A stretch of 42,160 nucleotides of DNA, from the IMG/VR virus record IMGVR_UViG_3300030104_005147, positions 1 through 42,160 of that record; one strand, given 5' to 3'. Under the pieces are notes generated by a model, which saw nothing but the letters and a program-made list of their open reading frames with translations, was not told where the DNA came from and ran no database searches. The position numbers and the translations under genes were made by a program. Of the stretch, positions 1 to 5,585 are shown in pieces. Position 1 is the stretch's first letter. The number at the start of each line of letters is the position of its first letter. The DNA comes from a virus.

Positions 1-1
1 T

Positions 2-169
2 AATGAACAAATAGGAGAATTATTAAGAGCATGTGAGAATTTAAGTGACATCAGTTGTGAATACTTTTGTGAAGAATTCGTGGTTGATGATAACACTGAA
101 ACAGACATACATGACCCTGATTACTTACACATTAATGAGGTTAATCGTATATACTATAATAACACATAA
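2..169 (+). CDS. C-terminal part of an unidentified acidic protein (5' end outside window)
   Basis: The frame is open from the first bases of the window and stops at TAA 167-169, giving the last 55 residues of a protein. The visible part is acidic (a run of D and E near the middle, for example FCEEFVVDDNTETD) and contains three Cys. I do not recognise the family. The stop is immediately followed by the ribosome binding site of the next gene, so the two are probably co-transcribed. Without the N-terminus no function can be given; it could still be a chance open frame, but the tight junction with the next gene argues for a real one. Confidence 0.6.
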   Translation, partial: NEQIGELLRACENLSDISCEYFCEEFVVDDNTETDIHDPDYLHINEVNRIYYNNT

Positions 170-173
170 GGAG
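168..173 (+). promoter_or_regulatory. Shine-Dalgarno site AAGGAG for the 60-aa gene
   Basis: A perfect AAGGAG lies 7 nt before ATG 181 and overlaps the stop codon of the upstream ORF. It fixes the start of the 60-aa gene. Most late genes in this window lack such a strong site. Confidence 0.8.
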
Positions 174-180
174 ACAGATT

Positions 181-363
181 ATGACATTACCTTATACACG
201 TCATGGTAGAAGTCCGTTAACTAATGAACATTTACATTCATTAGATTGTCTCTATCAAGCATATACTCAAGAGGGTATATCTGAAGGTGACAAAAGGTTT
301 TACTGGGCAAAGATTCAACAACTCACTAACACTTATACAGAGAGGAATAGAGGTACTGTTTAA
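181..363 (+). CDS. Small hypothetical protein, 60 aa
   Basis: Short soluble protein rich in Tyr, His and Thr (begins MTLPYTRHGRSPLTNEHLHS, ends ERNRGTV). It has no membrane segment and no motif I can assign. The start is well supported by an AAGGAG site 7 nt upstream, and the gene follows the preceding ORF by only 11 nt. It ends right at the edge of the DnaA-box-like cluster. Small genes of unknown function are common in the early and accessory regions of T4-like cyanophages; a host-takeover or regulatory role is possible but is inference only. Confidence 0.7.
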   Translation: MTLPYTRHGRSPLTNEHLHSLDCLYQAYTQEGISEGDKRFYWAKIQQLTNTYTERNRGTV

Positions 364-366
364 TAC

Positions 367-406
367 ATAGTTTTCCACAATTTTATACTTATCTGTGGAA
401 AACTAT
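367..406. repeat. 13-bp perfect inverted repeat containing two TTTTCCACA boxes
   Basis: ATAGTTTTCCACA (367-379) is repeated as its exact reverse complement at 394-406, with a 14-nt spacer. There is no T-tract after the right arm, so it does not look like a rho-independent terminator. The conserved core of each arm is a cyanobacterial-type DnaA box, so a paired protein-binding site is more likely. Confidence 0.85.
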
Positions 407-675
407 AAGGAAAAGTATTAATTAAGGGTTTAAAATGGTTAAATAAATAGTACCCTTCGTTATATAAGTTTTCCACAATGTTGTTAATAACTTGATGTAA
501 TTGTGTGGAAAAGTGTTAATAATGTGTGGAAATCTCTGTGGAAAGTATCATTTTGGTAGTGATCTAAGCGAGCGTATTATAACACAAACGCTCTGAAATA
601 TACAGAGATTCTTTATATTTTGTAATAAGATTGGTTTTTTTAGTTGTGGATAACTCACATAAATAAGACCACTAC

Positions 676-705
676 TTGACAATAATTCGATTATTATGTT
701 AGACT
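676..705 (+). promoter_or_regulatory. Sigma70-like promoter upstream of the 57-aa gene
   Basis: A perfect -35 TTGACA (676-681) is followed after 18 nt by TAGACT (700-705), a 4 of 6 match to TATAAT. Initiation would fall near 711-712, giving a leader of about 25 nt before ATG 736. The bases just after it, TAAGTAACACTCT (708-720), recur after the perfect promoter at 1184, which supports both as real start regions. Confidence 0.55.
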
Positions 706-735
706 ACTAAGTAACACTCTCACGGCACTAATCCC

Positions 736-909
736 ATGTCAGTTCTTTACAATCAAGAGGATAAGAGTAAGTATAGAATAACGCTGGAATTAGAGACACT
801 AAGTGACTTTAATCCCCACGATATTTCATGGGAGAAAGTATTTGAATTACAAGACAATGAGTGCTGCAAAAGTATTATCGAAGACTTGTCAATTCCTGTC
901 AGTTGGTAA
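736..909 (+). CDS. Small hypothetical protein, 57 aa
   Basis: ATG 736 opens a 57-codon frame ending at TAA 907-909; the product begins MSVLYNQEDKSKYRITLELE and ends EDLSIPVSW. It is acidic and soluble, with a Cys-Cys pair near the middle. I see no Shine-Dalgarno sequence, but the start lies about 25 nt after the predicted transcription start of the 676 promoter, so a short-leader transcript is plausible. The MSV start is shared with the next small gene. I do not recognise the family. Confidence 0.6.
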   Translation: MSVLYNQEDKSKYRITLELETLSDFNPHDISWEKVFELQDNECCKSIIEDLSIPVSW

Positions 910-1013
910 TACTAAGGGGGGTCGAATAAACTGTACTATTAGTATAAGTCCTGAGTAAGACTTTAAACTACTAATTGTAAACAACTCAACCCTAATTAGG
1001 AGTTAATTTTATT

Positions 1014-1148
1014 ATGTCAGTTACAGCAGATTACGCAAGCAATGTATCACCTAACTTTGCAGAATTTCTACTAGAAAATGCAAACAATGGTGCCGAAATC
1101 CTTGCAGTCCTCGATGATATTGTAGAGGTAGAAGATACAGCACTATAA
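1014..1148 (+). CDS. Small acidic hypothetical protein, 44 aa
   Basis: A 44-codon frame from ATG 1014 to TAA 1146-1148, preceded by TAGGAG at 997-1002, a good ribosome binding site 11 nt from the start. The product begins MSVTADYASNVSPNFAEF and ends EVEDTAL; it is acidic, with a likely amphipathic helix in the middle (EFLLENANNGAEILAVLDDI). A strong terminator-like hairpin follows 21 nt after the stop, so this gene probably ends the transcript started at 676. Function unknown; the RBS and terminator make it likely to be expressed. Confidence 0.65.
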   Translation: MSVTADYASNVSPNFAEFLLENANNGAEILAVLDDIVEVEDTAL

Positions 1149-1169
1149 GTAACAATTAGTAAAGCAAAT

Positions 1170-1201
1170 AAGGGGCAGAGTTATTGACACTTTGCCCTTT
1201 T
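1170..1201 (+). terminator. Rho-independent terminator after the 44-aa gene
   Basis: AAGGGGCAGAG (1170-1180) pairs with CTTTGCCCTTT (1190-1200) over 11 positions including two G-U wobbles, with a 9-nt loop and a short T run at 1198-1201. The loop contains the -35 box of the next promoter, so the two signals share the same DNA. Confidence 0.65.
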
Positions 1202-1212
1202 AATTGTATAAT
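1184..1212 (+). promoter_or_regulatory. Perfect sigma70 promoter TTGACA-17-TATAAT
   Basis: TTGACA at 1184-1189 and TATAAT at 1207-1212 with exactly 17 nt between them. Initiation is expected near 1219, just after the terminator's T run, and is followed by the TAAGTAACACTCT sequence also seen after the 676 promoter. The next good ORF starts at 1441, leaving a leader of roughly 220 nt. Confidence 0.85.
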
Positions 1213-1440
1213 AGTAAGTAACACTCTAGTAATGTAAATTAGCAGTCAATTTGTTATATCGTGAATCGGCAGTTGTTTGCGGTTCGTTTATATTTTGCGT
1301 CGGTTGCGTTGCCCCGTATATAAAAAAGGTAGAGACCCTAACCTACAGAGGTGACAGATCGAGATGTATATATAAAAATCTCCGAAAAATTTTTTCACCT
1401 TTTTTAGGTTTTCTATATAAAAAAATCCCCCATAAAAAAT
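1213..1440 (+). other. Long untranslated leader between a perfect promoter and the 75-aa gene
   Basis: About 220 nt with no convincing gene. It contains a locally GC-richer island (about 1252-1320) that contrasts with the surrounding AT-rich DNA, and a possible attenuator: AGGTGA (1349-1354) can pair with TCACCT (1395-1400), followed by TTTTT, enclosing an inner stem GAGAT (1361-1365) with ATCTC (1378-1382). The last 20 nt before ATG 1441 are A-rich without a Shine-Dalgarno site. A regulatory leader or small RNA is possible; I matched it to no known family. Confidence 0.35.
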
Positions 1441-1668
1441 ATGGAAGATACAACTTATCACATATATGCAAAAGATAAGGTATTGTATTGCAATTTAAGT
1501 AAGGATGATTTTGAGGAGAAATGGGAGATGTTACAAGTAATGGTAGATTTATTAGACAGTAGATATAGTAAGGAAGATTTAAGTTATATAAAATTAGGTC
1601 CAAAGTGCGGCGTTGGAGGACCAGGTAGGGTTATCCAGAAAGAGATGTGGGAAGAGGATTCCTATTGA
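1441..1668 (+). CDS. Small conserved-type cyanophage protein, 75 aa
   Basis: Begins MEDTTYHIYAKDKVLYCNLS and continues with an acidic helical stretch (KDDFEEKWEMLQVMVDLLDS) and a Gly-rich C-terminal part (GPKCGVGGPGRV). The pattern YHIYAKDK...EDLSY resembles, from memory, short hypothetical proteins common in T4-like cyanophages; their function is not known to me. The Gly-rich tail after LSYIKLG may be specific to this phage. There is no clear ribosome binding site; ATG 1441 is chosen because the family-like sequence starts there. Its stop TGA (1666-1668) lies inside the -35 box of the promoter for the glycosyltransferase gene. Confidence 0.7.
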   Translation: MEDTTYHIYAKDKVLYCNLSKDDFEEKWEMLQVMVDLLDSRYSKEDLSYIKLGPKCGVGGPGRVIQKEMWEEDSY

Positions 1669-1693
1669 CATATACATAATAACTTAGTATAAT
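1665..1693 (+). promoter_or_regulatory. Perfect sigma70 promoter upstream of the glycosyltransferase-like gene
   Basis: TTGACA (1665-1670) and TATAAT (1688-1693) with 17 nt between them, a second perfect consensus promoter in under 500 bp. Initiation near 1700 leaves a leader of about 16 nt before ATG 1716. The -35 box overlaps the stop codon of the preceding gene. Confidence 0.85.
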
Positions 1694-1715
1694 TGGTATG
1701 TAGCTACTAGGTATT

Positions 1716-2501
1716 ATGGCAAAAGGATTTACAGTAAAAGCAAATGCTCCCACTCAGAAAAAAGAAGAGTGGGATATTGCTGCTATTAAAGAAAGAATGA
1801 AAGGTAAGACTATAGTATTCTGCTTACCTGGTAGAGGATGTTCATTCATATTCTTAAAGAATTTTGTACAACTATGTTTTGACATGGTACAGAATGGCAT
1901 GAGTATTCAGATTAGTCAAGACTACTCATCAATGGTTAACTTTGCTCGATGCAAATGTTTAGGTGCGAATGTATTACGTGGACCTAATCAAATACCTTGG
2001 GATGGTAAACTACAATATGATTATCAGTTATGGATTGACTCGGATATTGTCTTTGACACTAACAAGTTCTGGCAATTATGTGATCTTGCAGTTCCTGCTG
2101 ATGATAAGGATGGTAATCCAGTTGATGAAAGAGAAATTACAGCAGGTTGGTATGCTACAGAGGATGGCAAGACTACATCTGTCGCACACTGGTTAGAGGA
2201 AGATGATTTCCGCAAGAATGGTGGAGTAATGAACCACGAAACTGTGGAATCGATCAGCAAGCGTAAGAAGCCTTTCACTGTAGACTACACAGGTTTTGGA
2301 TGGGTGCTCATTAAGAAGGGAGTCTTTGAGAATCTTGAATATCCTTGGTTTGCTCCTAAGATGCAAGTCTTTGAGTCAGGTAGTGTTCAGGATATGTGCG
2401 GAGAAGACGTATCATTCTGTTTAGATGCCAAAGAGAAAGACTATGAGATTTGGTGCGATCCTCGTATCAGAGTTGGTCACGAAAAGATGAGAGTTATCTA
2501 A
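1716..2501 (+). CDS. Glycosyltransferase-like protein (GT-A fold), 261 aa
   Basis: Predicted sugar-nucleotide-dependent transferase. A hydrophobic strand (KTIVFCLPGR, residues 31-40) is followed by an N-terminal nucleotide-binding-like half and by YQLWIDSDIVF around residues 103-113, where D108-S109-D110 is the DxD motif that holds the metal and sugar nucleotide in GT-A enzymes. A late His (H255, in VGHEKMRVI) suits the C-terminal metal ligand of this fold. GT-A-like proteins of this type are common in T4-like cyanophages, but their target (virion protein, DNA or host envelope) is not known to me. It has its own perfect sigma70 promoter, starts a small operon with the next two genes, and overlaps the next gene by one base (TAATG). 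Fold call fairly firm; substrate unknown. Confidence 0.75.
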   Translation: MAKGFTVKANAPTQKKEEWDIAAIKERMKGKTIVFCLPGRGCSFIFLKNFVQLCFDMVQNGMSIQISQDYSSMVNFARCKCLGANVLRGPNQIPWDGKLQYDYQLWIDSDIVFDTNKFWQLCDLAVPADDKDGNPVDEREITAGWYATEDGKTTSVAHWLEEDDFRKNGGVMNHETVESISKRKKPFTVDYTGFGWVLIKKGVFENLEYPWFAPKMQVFESGSVQDMCGEDVSFCLDAKEKDYEIWCDPRIRVGHEKMRVI

Positions 2502-2740
2502 TGAGTGACAAAGCCATTAAAGAGTGGATAGATCACCACTTACCTAATAAAGAGACTAGTGATTTATGGGACTTGCAAGCAGCAGTCCTTACAGAGTTAT
2601 CAAAGCGTGACTCGGTTCAATATAGAGTAAGAGCAGAACCTACCGTGGCTGCTCGAATGGCAAAACTAGATAGAGCACTTCGTTCAGGGCTCGATTCAGT
2701 AATAGATGATGAAGACACACACGATTCGGAGGGATGTTAA
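2501..2740 (+). CDS. Small hypothetical protein, 79 aa, coupled to the glycosyltransferase gene
   Basis: ATG 2501 overlaps the TAA of the preceding gene, indicating translational coupling. An in-frame extension to 2450 would lie inside the glycosyltransferase gene and is less likely. The product (begins MSDKAIKEWIDHHLPNKETS) is predicted helical, with an Arg/Ala-rich centre (RVRAEPTVAARMAKLDRALR) and an acidic tail (DDEDTHDSEGC). I do not recognise a domain. The linkage to the glycosyltransferase and the basic 47-aa protein suggests that the three are made together. Function unknown. Confidence 0.7.
   Translation: MSDKAIKEWIDHHLPNKETSDLWDLQAAVLTELSKRDSVQYRVRAEPTVAARMAKLDRALRSGLDSVIDDEDTHDSEGC
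2728..2733 (+). promoter_or_regulatory. Strong Shine-Dalgarno GGAGGG for the basic 47-aa gene
   Basis: GGAGGG lies 7 nt before ATG 2741, within the end of the upstream coding sequence. It fixes the start of the small basic protein and suggests strong translation. Confidence 0.8.
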
Positions 2741-2884
2741 ATGGCAAAAATGTTTAGCGGCGGTATCGCAGGTACAACATTAGAAAGTACGCCGAAAAAA
2801 ACTCGACAAGGAAAAGGCAAACACACAAGATATACGGCGACCTCTCGTAATAAAGCAAAGAAGAGAAGTCGGGGACAAGGTTAA
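2741..2884 (+). CDS. Small, very basic conserved-type cyanophage protein, 47 aa
   Basis: ATG 2741 directly follows the previous stop and has a GGAGGG ribosome binding site. The product has a short Gly/Thr-rich head (MAKMFSGGIAGTTLEST) and a strongly basic tail (KKTRQGKGKHTRYTATSRNK, then AKKRSRGQG). From memory, the KKTxQGxxxxTxYAATSRNKxKKxxRGQG pattern recurs as a tiny hypothetical protein across T4-like cyanophages. The composition suggests binding to nucleic acid or to another acidic partner, but no role is established. A strong terminator follows 18 nt after the stop, ending this operon. Confidence 0.8.
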   Translation: MAKMFSGGIAGTTLESTPKKTRQGKGKHTRYTATSRNKAKKRSRGQG

Positions 2885-2893
2885 AAAAACTAC

Positions 2894-2901
2894 AATAAAT
2901 A
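2894..2901 (+). promoter_or_regulatory. Candidate late promoter AATAAATA overlapping the terminator
   Basis: Matches the NATAAATA form of T4-like cyanophage late promoters. Its expected start (about 2906-2908) falls inside the left arm of the 2903-2929 hairpin, so transcripts starting here could not form the full terminator stem and could read into the 46-aa gene. A match this short in AT-rich DNA can arise by chance. Confidence 0.4.
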
Positions 2902-2902
2902 T

Positions 2903-2929
2903 AAAGGACTCTATTTGAGTCCTTTTTTT
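2903..2929 (+). terminator. Strong rho-independent terminator between accessory genes and late block
   Basis: AAAGGACTC (2903-2911) and GAGTCCTTT (2917-2925) form a perfect 9-bp stem with a 5-nt loop, followed by an uninterrupted run of seven T (2923-2929). It closes the operon of glycosyltransferase, 79-aa protein and basic 47-aa protein. Confidence 0.9.
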
Positions 2930-2947
2930 ATATCCTCAATTACTATC

Positions 2948-3088
2948 ATGGAAAAGCAACAAATGCTAAGAGAGATTGCGAATGATAAGATTACTCCTAA
3001 AAAGACTGATCGTAAAATAAATAATGACTTATATGAAGATGAGGGTCTAGATTATGATGAAACTGTTTATGCACCTTGTGATATATAA
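2948..3088 (+). CDS. Small acidic hypothetical protein, 46 aa
   Basis: ATG 2948 starts 18 nt after the terminator's T run; the frame ends at TAA 3086-3088. The product begins MEKQQMLREIANDKITPKKT, with a charged helix, and ends in an acidic Tyr-rich tail (LYEDEGLDYDETVYAPCDI). No obvious ribosome binding site. The stop codon lies inside a TATAAATA late-promoter match. I do not recognise the family; it may be transcribed only from the AATAAATA element at 2894. Confidence 0.55.
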   Translation: MEKQQMLREIANDKITPKKTDRKINNDLYEDEGLDYDETVYAPCDI

Positions 3089-3091
3089 ATA
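3084..3091 (+). promoter_or_regulatory. Late promoter TATAAATA upstream of gp25
   Basis: An exact T4 late-promoter octamer, 42 nt before ATG 3134 at the head of the structural gene block. A second match, AATAAATA, lies at 3104-3111. Their place at the start of the baseplate genes supports a late role. Confidence 0.65.
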
Positions 3092-3103
3092 TTAATTAAT
3101 CAT

Positions 3104-3111
3104 AATAAATA
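3104..3111 (+). promoter_or_regulatory. Second candidate late promoter AATAAATA upstream of gp25
   Basis: NATAAATA match 20 nt downstream of the exact octamer at 3084. Initiation near 3117 would leave a leader of about 17 nt before ATG 3134, which is also plausible for this start. Confidence 0.5.
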
Positions 3112-3133
3112 AAGTAAGGTTTAATATAATTTC

Positions 3134-3535
3134 ATGCCTTTACAAAGGGTAAGTCAAGGTTTTAAAGATATTAGCATGACTTTTCAGGCTAATCCACTTA
3201 ATGGTGACCTTATAGGACTTAAAAATGAAAATGCCATTGCACGGGCACTAAGAAACATTGTTTTTACCCTACCAGGTGAAAAATTTTTTGATGAAAACTT
3301 TGGATCTAATGTTTCTGCTTCTCTTTTTGAAAATGTTGATGATATTAATGCTTCTGCGATCAGAGATGAGATTATACAATCAATTAACAACAATGAACCA
3401 AGAGTAGATCTTCAAAATGTGAAAATAATTCCAAATTTTGATGAAAATCAATTTGATGTAATTATTAAATACCTTATTATAGGAGCAGAGATTCCTGCTC
3501 AAGAATTACAATTCGTTCTAGTACCAACTAGGTAA
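3134..3535 (+). CDS. gp25: Baseplate wedge subunit, T4 gp25-like, 133 aa
   Basis: In T4, gp25 sits in the inner baseplate wedge and joins gp6 and gp53 next to the hub, where sheath assembly starts. The length (133 aa) is close to T4 gp25 (132 aa). The family signature is visible: a DL head, then NAIARALRNIVFTLPGEK (residues 33-50) and the FDENFG turn (about 52-57), as in the GPW/gp25 domain where a PGE..f...FG motif follows a helix. It heads the late structural block behind two late-promoter matches and is followed after one base by gp6, its physical partner in the baseplate. Confidence 0.92.
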   Translation: MPLQRVSQGFKDISMTFQANPLNGDLIGLKNENAIARALRNIVFTLPGEKFFDENFGSNVSASLFENVDDINASAIRDEIIQSINNNEPRVDLQNVKIIPNFDENQFDVIIKYLIIGAEIPAQELQFVLVPTR

Positions 3536-3536
3536 G

Positions 3537-5576
3537 ATGCCATTAGTCAATTTCGCTAATCTTGACTTCGATCAAGTTAAAACAACACTAAAAGAGTATA
3601 TTCAGTCAAATTCCGATTTTACTGACTATGACTTTGAGGGTTCTAACCTCTCAACCATAATGGATGTGTTGGCATACAATACATACATCACTTCATACAA
3701 TGCCAACATGGTAACGAATGAAGTTTTTATTGATAGTGCGACATTAAGAGAGAATGTAGTCAGTTTAGCAAGAAATATTGGATATTTACCTCGTTCTAGA
3801 AAGGCATCGCAAGCAAATATAAGTTTTTTCGTTGATGTATCAGGTTTAAATCCTATACCATCAACACTTATACTAAAAAAAGGTCCAGTTGCGGCATCTC
3901 AAGGTGCTTTTGGTGGACAATCTTATGTTTTTTCAATTTGTGAAGATATTACAGTTCCTGTTGTCAATAATGTTGCAACATTTAACAGAATTCCCATTTA
4001 TGAAGGCACAGTTTTAACACAAAACTTCACATTTAACTCAAGAAATCCAAATCAGAGATTTATTTTACCAAATATTGGAATTGATACTGATTTATTAAAA
4101 GTTACAGTCGAACCAAACGCAAATGCTTCGACTACAACGTCAAAATTTAGTTATACACTTCAAGATAGTCTTTTAGACGTAAAATCTGACTCAAAAGTCT
4201 TCTATTTACAAGAAATTGAGAACGAACAATACCAAATTTTCTTTGGAGACGATATTTTTGGTAAAAAATTAGAAGATGGTAACTTTATAACAGTAGATTA
4301 TCTCGTTTCTAACGGAAGTGCAGGAAATGGAGCAAATGCTTTTGATTTTTCGGGTAGACTTGTCCATTTAGTAGCAGGTGCAGGTCAAGGAAGGACGGAA
4401 ACACCCATTACAGCAGGTATTTCACTCATAACAACCAATGTAAAAGGTACTGGTGGTGAAAGTATTGAGGCAGTTGAGTCTGTTAAGAAGTTTGCACCCC
4501 GAATTTATGCTTCTCAAAACAGGTGTTTGACAGCAAGTGACTATGAAACACTAATTCCAGCAAAAATTTATCCCGAAACAGAGTCAATTTCCGTTTTTGG
4601 GGGTGAAGATTTGATTCCACCTCAGTATGGAAAGGTTTTTATTAGTATAAAACCACGTTCAGGTGACTTTTTACCTAATTTGACAAAAGATAATATCAAA
4701 AATAAGTTGAAAAAGTATGCAGTAGCAGGAATTGTACCCGAAATTCTTGATTTGAAGTACCTTTACATTGAAGTTGAATCAAAAATTTACTATAATGGTA
4801 ATCTTGCACCTTCTGGAGGGATAGTTTCTACTATAGTTCAAAATAATACAAGCAAATATTCGGATTCGAGTGAGTTGAACAAGTATGGAGCAAGGTTTAA
4901 GTATAGTAAATTCCTTAATATTATCGATAATAGTCATGATGCTATCACTTCTAACATTACTACAGTCCAAATTCGTAGAGATTTAAGAGTAATATTGAAT
5001 TCTTTTGCAGAATACCAGATTGGATTTGGTAATGAGTTCTATATTAAACGTATGAGTGGGTTTAATATCAAGTCAAGTGCCTTTAGAGTGACAGGAATTA
5101 CCAATGATGTCTATATTTCCGATATTCCAAGTGGCAATAGAGTTACTGGATCCCTATTTTTATTCACTGTCCCATCTACAACCTCTTATTCTCCAACAAT
5201 TGTAAGAAGAAATATAGGAACTATCAATTATCAGCAGGGAATAATCACTATAAATCCTATAGTAGTTCAATCTGCAAAAATTAGGGATGGACAATCGGTA
5301 ATAGAATTGTCTGCTTGTCCTAAATCTAACGATGTTGTTGGATTACAGGATCTTTATTTGCAACTAGATATAAGTAATAGTACTTTTGAACCTATTATTG
5401 ATACTATTTCATCAGGATTAAATCCATCTGCATCAAATTATACAGTATCGTCTAGTTATATGAATGGTAATTTAGTCAGAGATGCTGCTACTACTAGCAC
5501 ATCACCCACATTAGGAACAACTTCATCTTCATCTTCATCAGCATCATCATCAACCTCAACAGGATCATCATACTAA
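3537..5576 (+). CDS. gp6: Baseplate wedge subunit, T4 gp6-like, 679 aa
   Basis: In T4, gp6 dimers form the continuous inner ring of the baseplate and change conformation with contraction. Here the N-terminus has the family features: DFEGSNLSTIMDVLAYNT (residues 32-49) followed by ATLRENVVSLARNIGYLPRS (68-87). The length is near that of T4 gp6 (660 aa). The start ATG 3537 is one base after the gp25 stop. The C-terminus ends in a low-complexity Ser/Thr tail of about 35 residues, encoded partly by a TCATCT-type short tandem repeat (about 5519-5570), which looks like a phage-specific addition. The giant protein gene starts 10 nt downstream. Confidence 0.92.
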   Translation: MPLVNFANLDFDQVKTTLKEYIQSNSDFTDYDFEGSNLSTIMDVLAYNTYITSYNANMVTNEVFIDSATLRENVVSLARNIGYLPRSRKASQANISFFVDVSGLNPIPSTLILKKGPVAASQGAFGGQSYVFSICEDITVPVVNNVATFNRIPIYEGTVLTQNFTFNSRNPNQRFILPNIGIDTDLLKVTVEPNANASTTTSKFSYTLQDSLLDVKSDSKVFYLQEIENEQYQIFFGDDIFGKKLEDGNFITVDYLVSNGSAGNGANAFDFSGRLVHLVAGAGQGRTETPITAGISLITTNVKGTGGESIEAVESVKKFAPRIYASQNRCLTASDYETLIPAKIYPETESISVFGGEDLIPPQYGKVFISIKPRSGDFLPNLTKDNIKNKLKKYAVAGIVPEILDLKYLYIEVESKIYYNGNLAPSGGIVSTIVQNNTSKYSDSSELNKYGARFKYSKFLNIIDNSHDAITSNITTVQIRRDLRVILNSFAEYQIGFGNEFYIKRMSGFNIKSSAFRVTGITNDVYISDIPSGNRVTGSLFLFTVPSTTSYSPTIVRRNIGTINYQQGIITINPIVVQSAKIRDGQSVIELSACPKSNDVVGLQDLYLQLDISNSTFEPIIDTISSGLNPSASNYTVSSSYMNGNLVRDAATTSTSPTLGTTSSSSSSASSSTSTGSSY

Positions 5577-5585
5577 TACTATAAA

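Larger units (their letters stand above)
364..735. other. Non-coding AT-rich region with DnaA-box-like cluster (candidate replication origin or DnaA-titration site)
   Basis: This 372-bp stretch has no convincing ORF. It carries seven 9-mers matching or close to TTTTCCACA: forward copies at 371-379 and 469-477; reverse-strand copies at 394-402 and 504-512 (exact), 525-533 and 537-545 (one mismatch each, in the last base as read on the plus strand), and 645-653 (TGTGGATAA, the complement of the E. coli-type box TTATCCACA). TTTTCCACA is the DnaA-box form described for cyanobacterial origins. The first two boxes form a 13-bp perfect inverted repeat. Very AT-rich DNA lies between the first and second pairs. 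A 6-bp hairpin (570-575 with 588-593) and a promoter at 676 follow. The cluster is seen directly; origin or DnaA-titration function is inference. Confidence 0.6.

Noticed and set aside
367-406. Inverted repeat as a rho-independent terminator
   Set aside because: No T run follows the right arm, and the arm core is the DnaA-like box that recurs four to six times in the region.
442-449. AATAAATA late-promoter match inside the candidate origin region
   Set aside because: No gene start follows within a reasonable distance, and the DNA there is AT-rich enough for chance matches.
1251-1478. TTG-start ORF of 75 aa on the plus strand
   Set aside because: Weak start, no ribosome binding site, odd composition, and its 3' part overlaps the better 75-aa ORF at 1441, which has a recognisable protein pattern.
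1343-1603. Minus-strand ORF of 86 aa
   Set aside because: Opposite to a recognised plus-strand gene and to the direction of every other gene; composition (Leu/Tyr/Ile from AT-rich antisense) is typical of a shadow frame.
2450-2500. Upstream extension of the 79-aa gene
   Set aside because: Would lie entirely within the glycosyltransferase gene; ATG 2501 gives the usual TAATG coupling and a sensible protein start.
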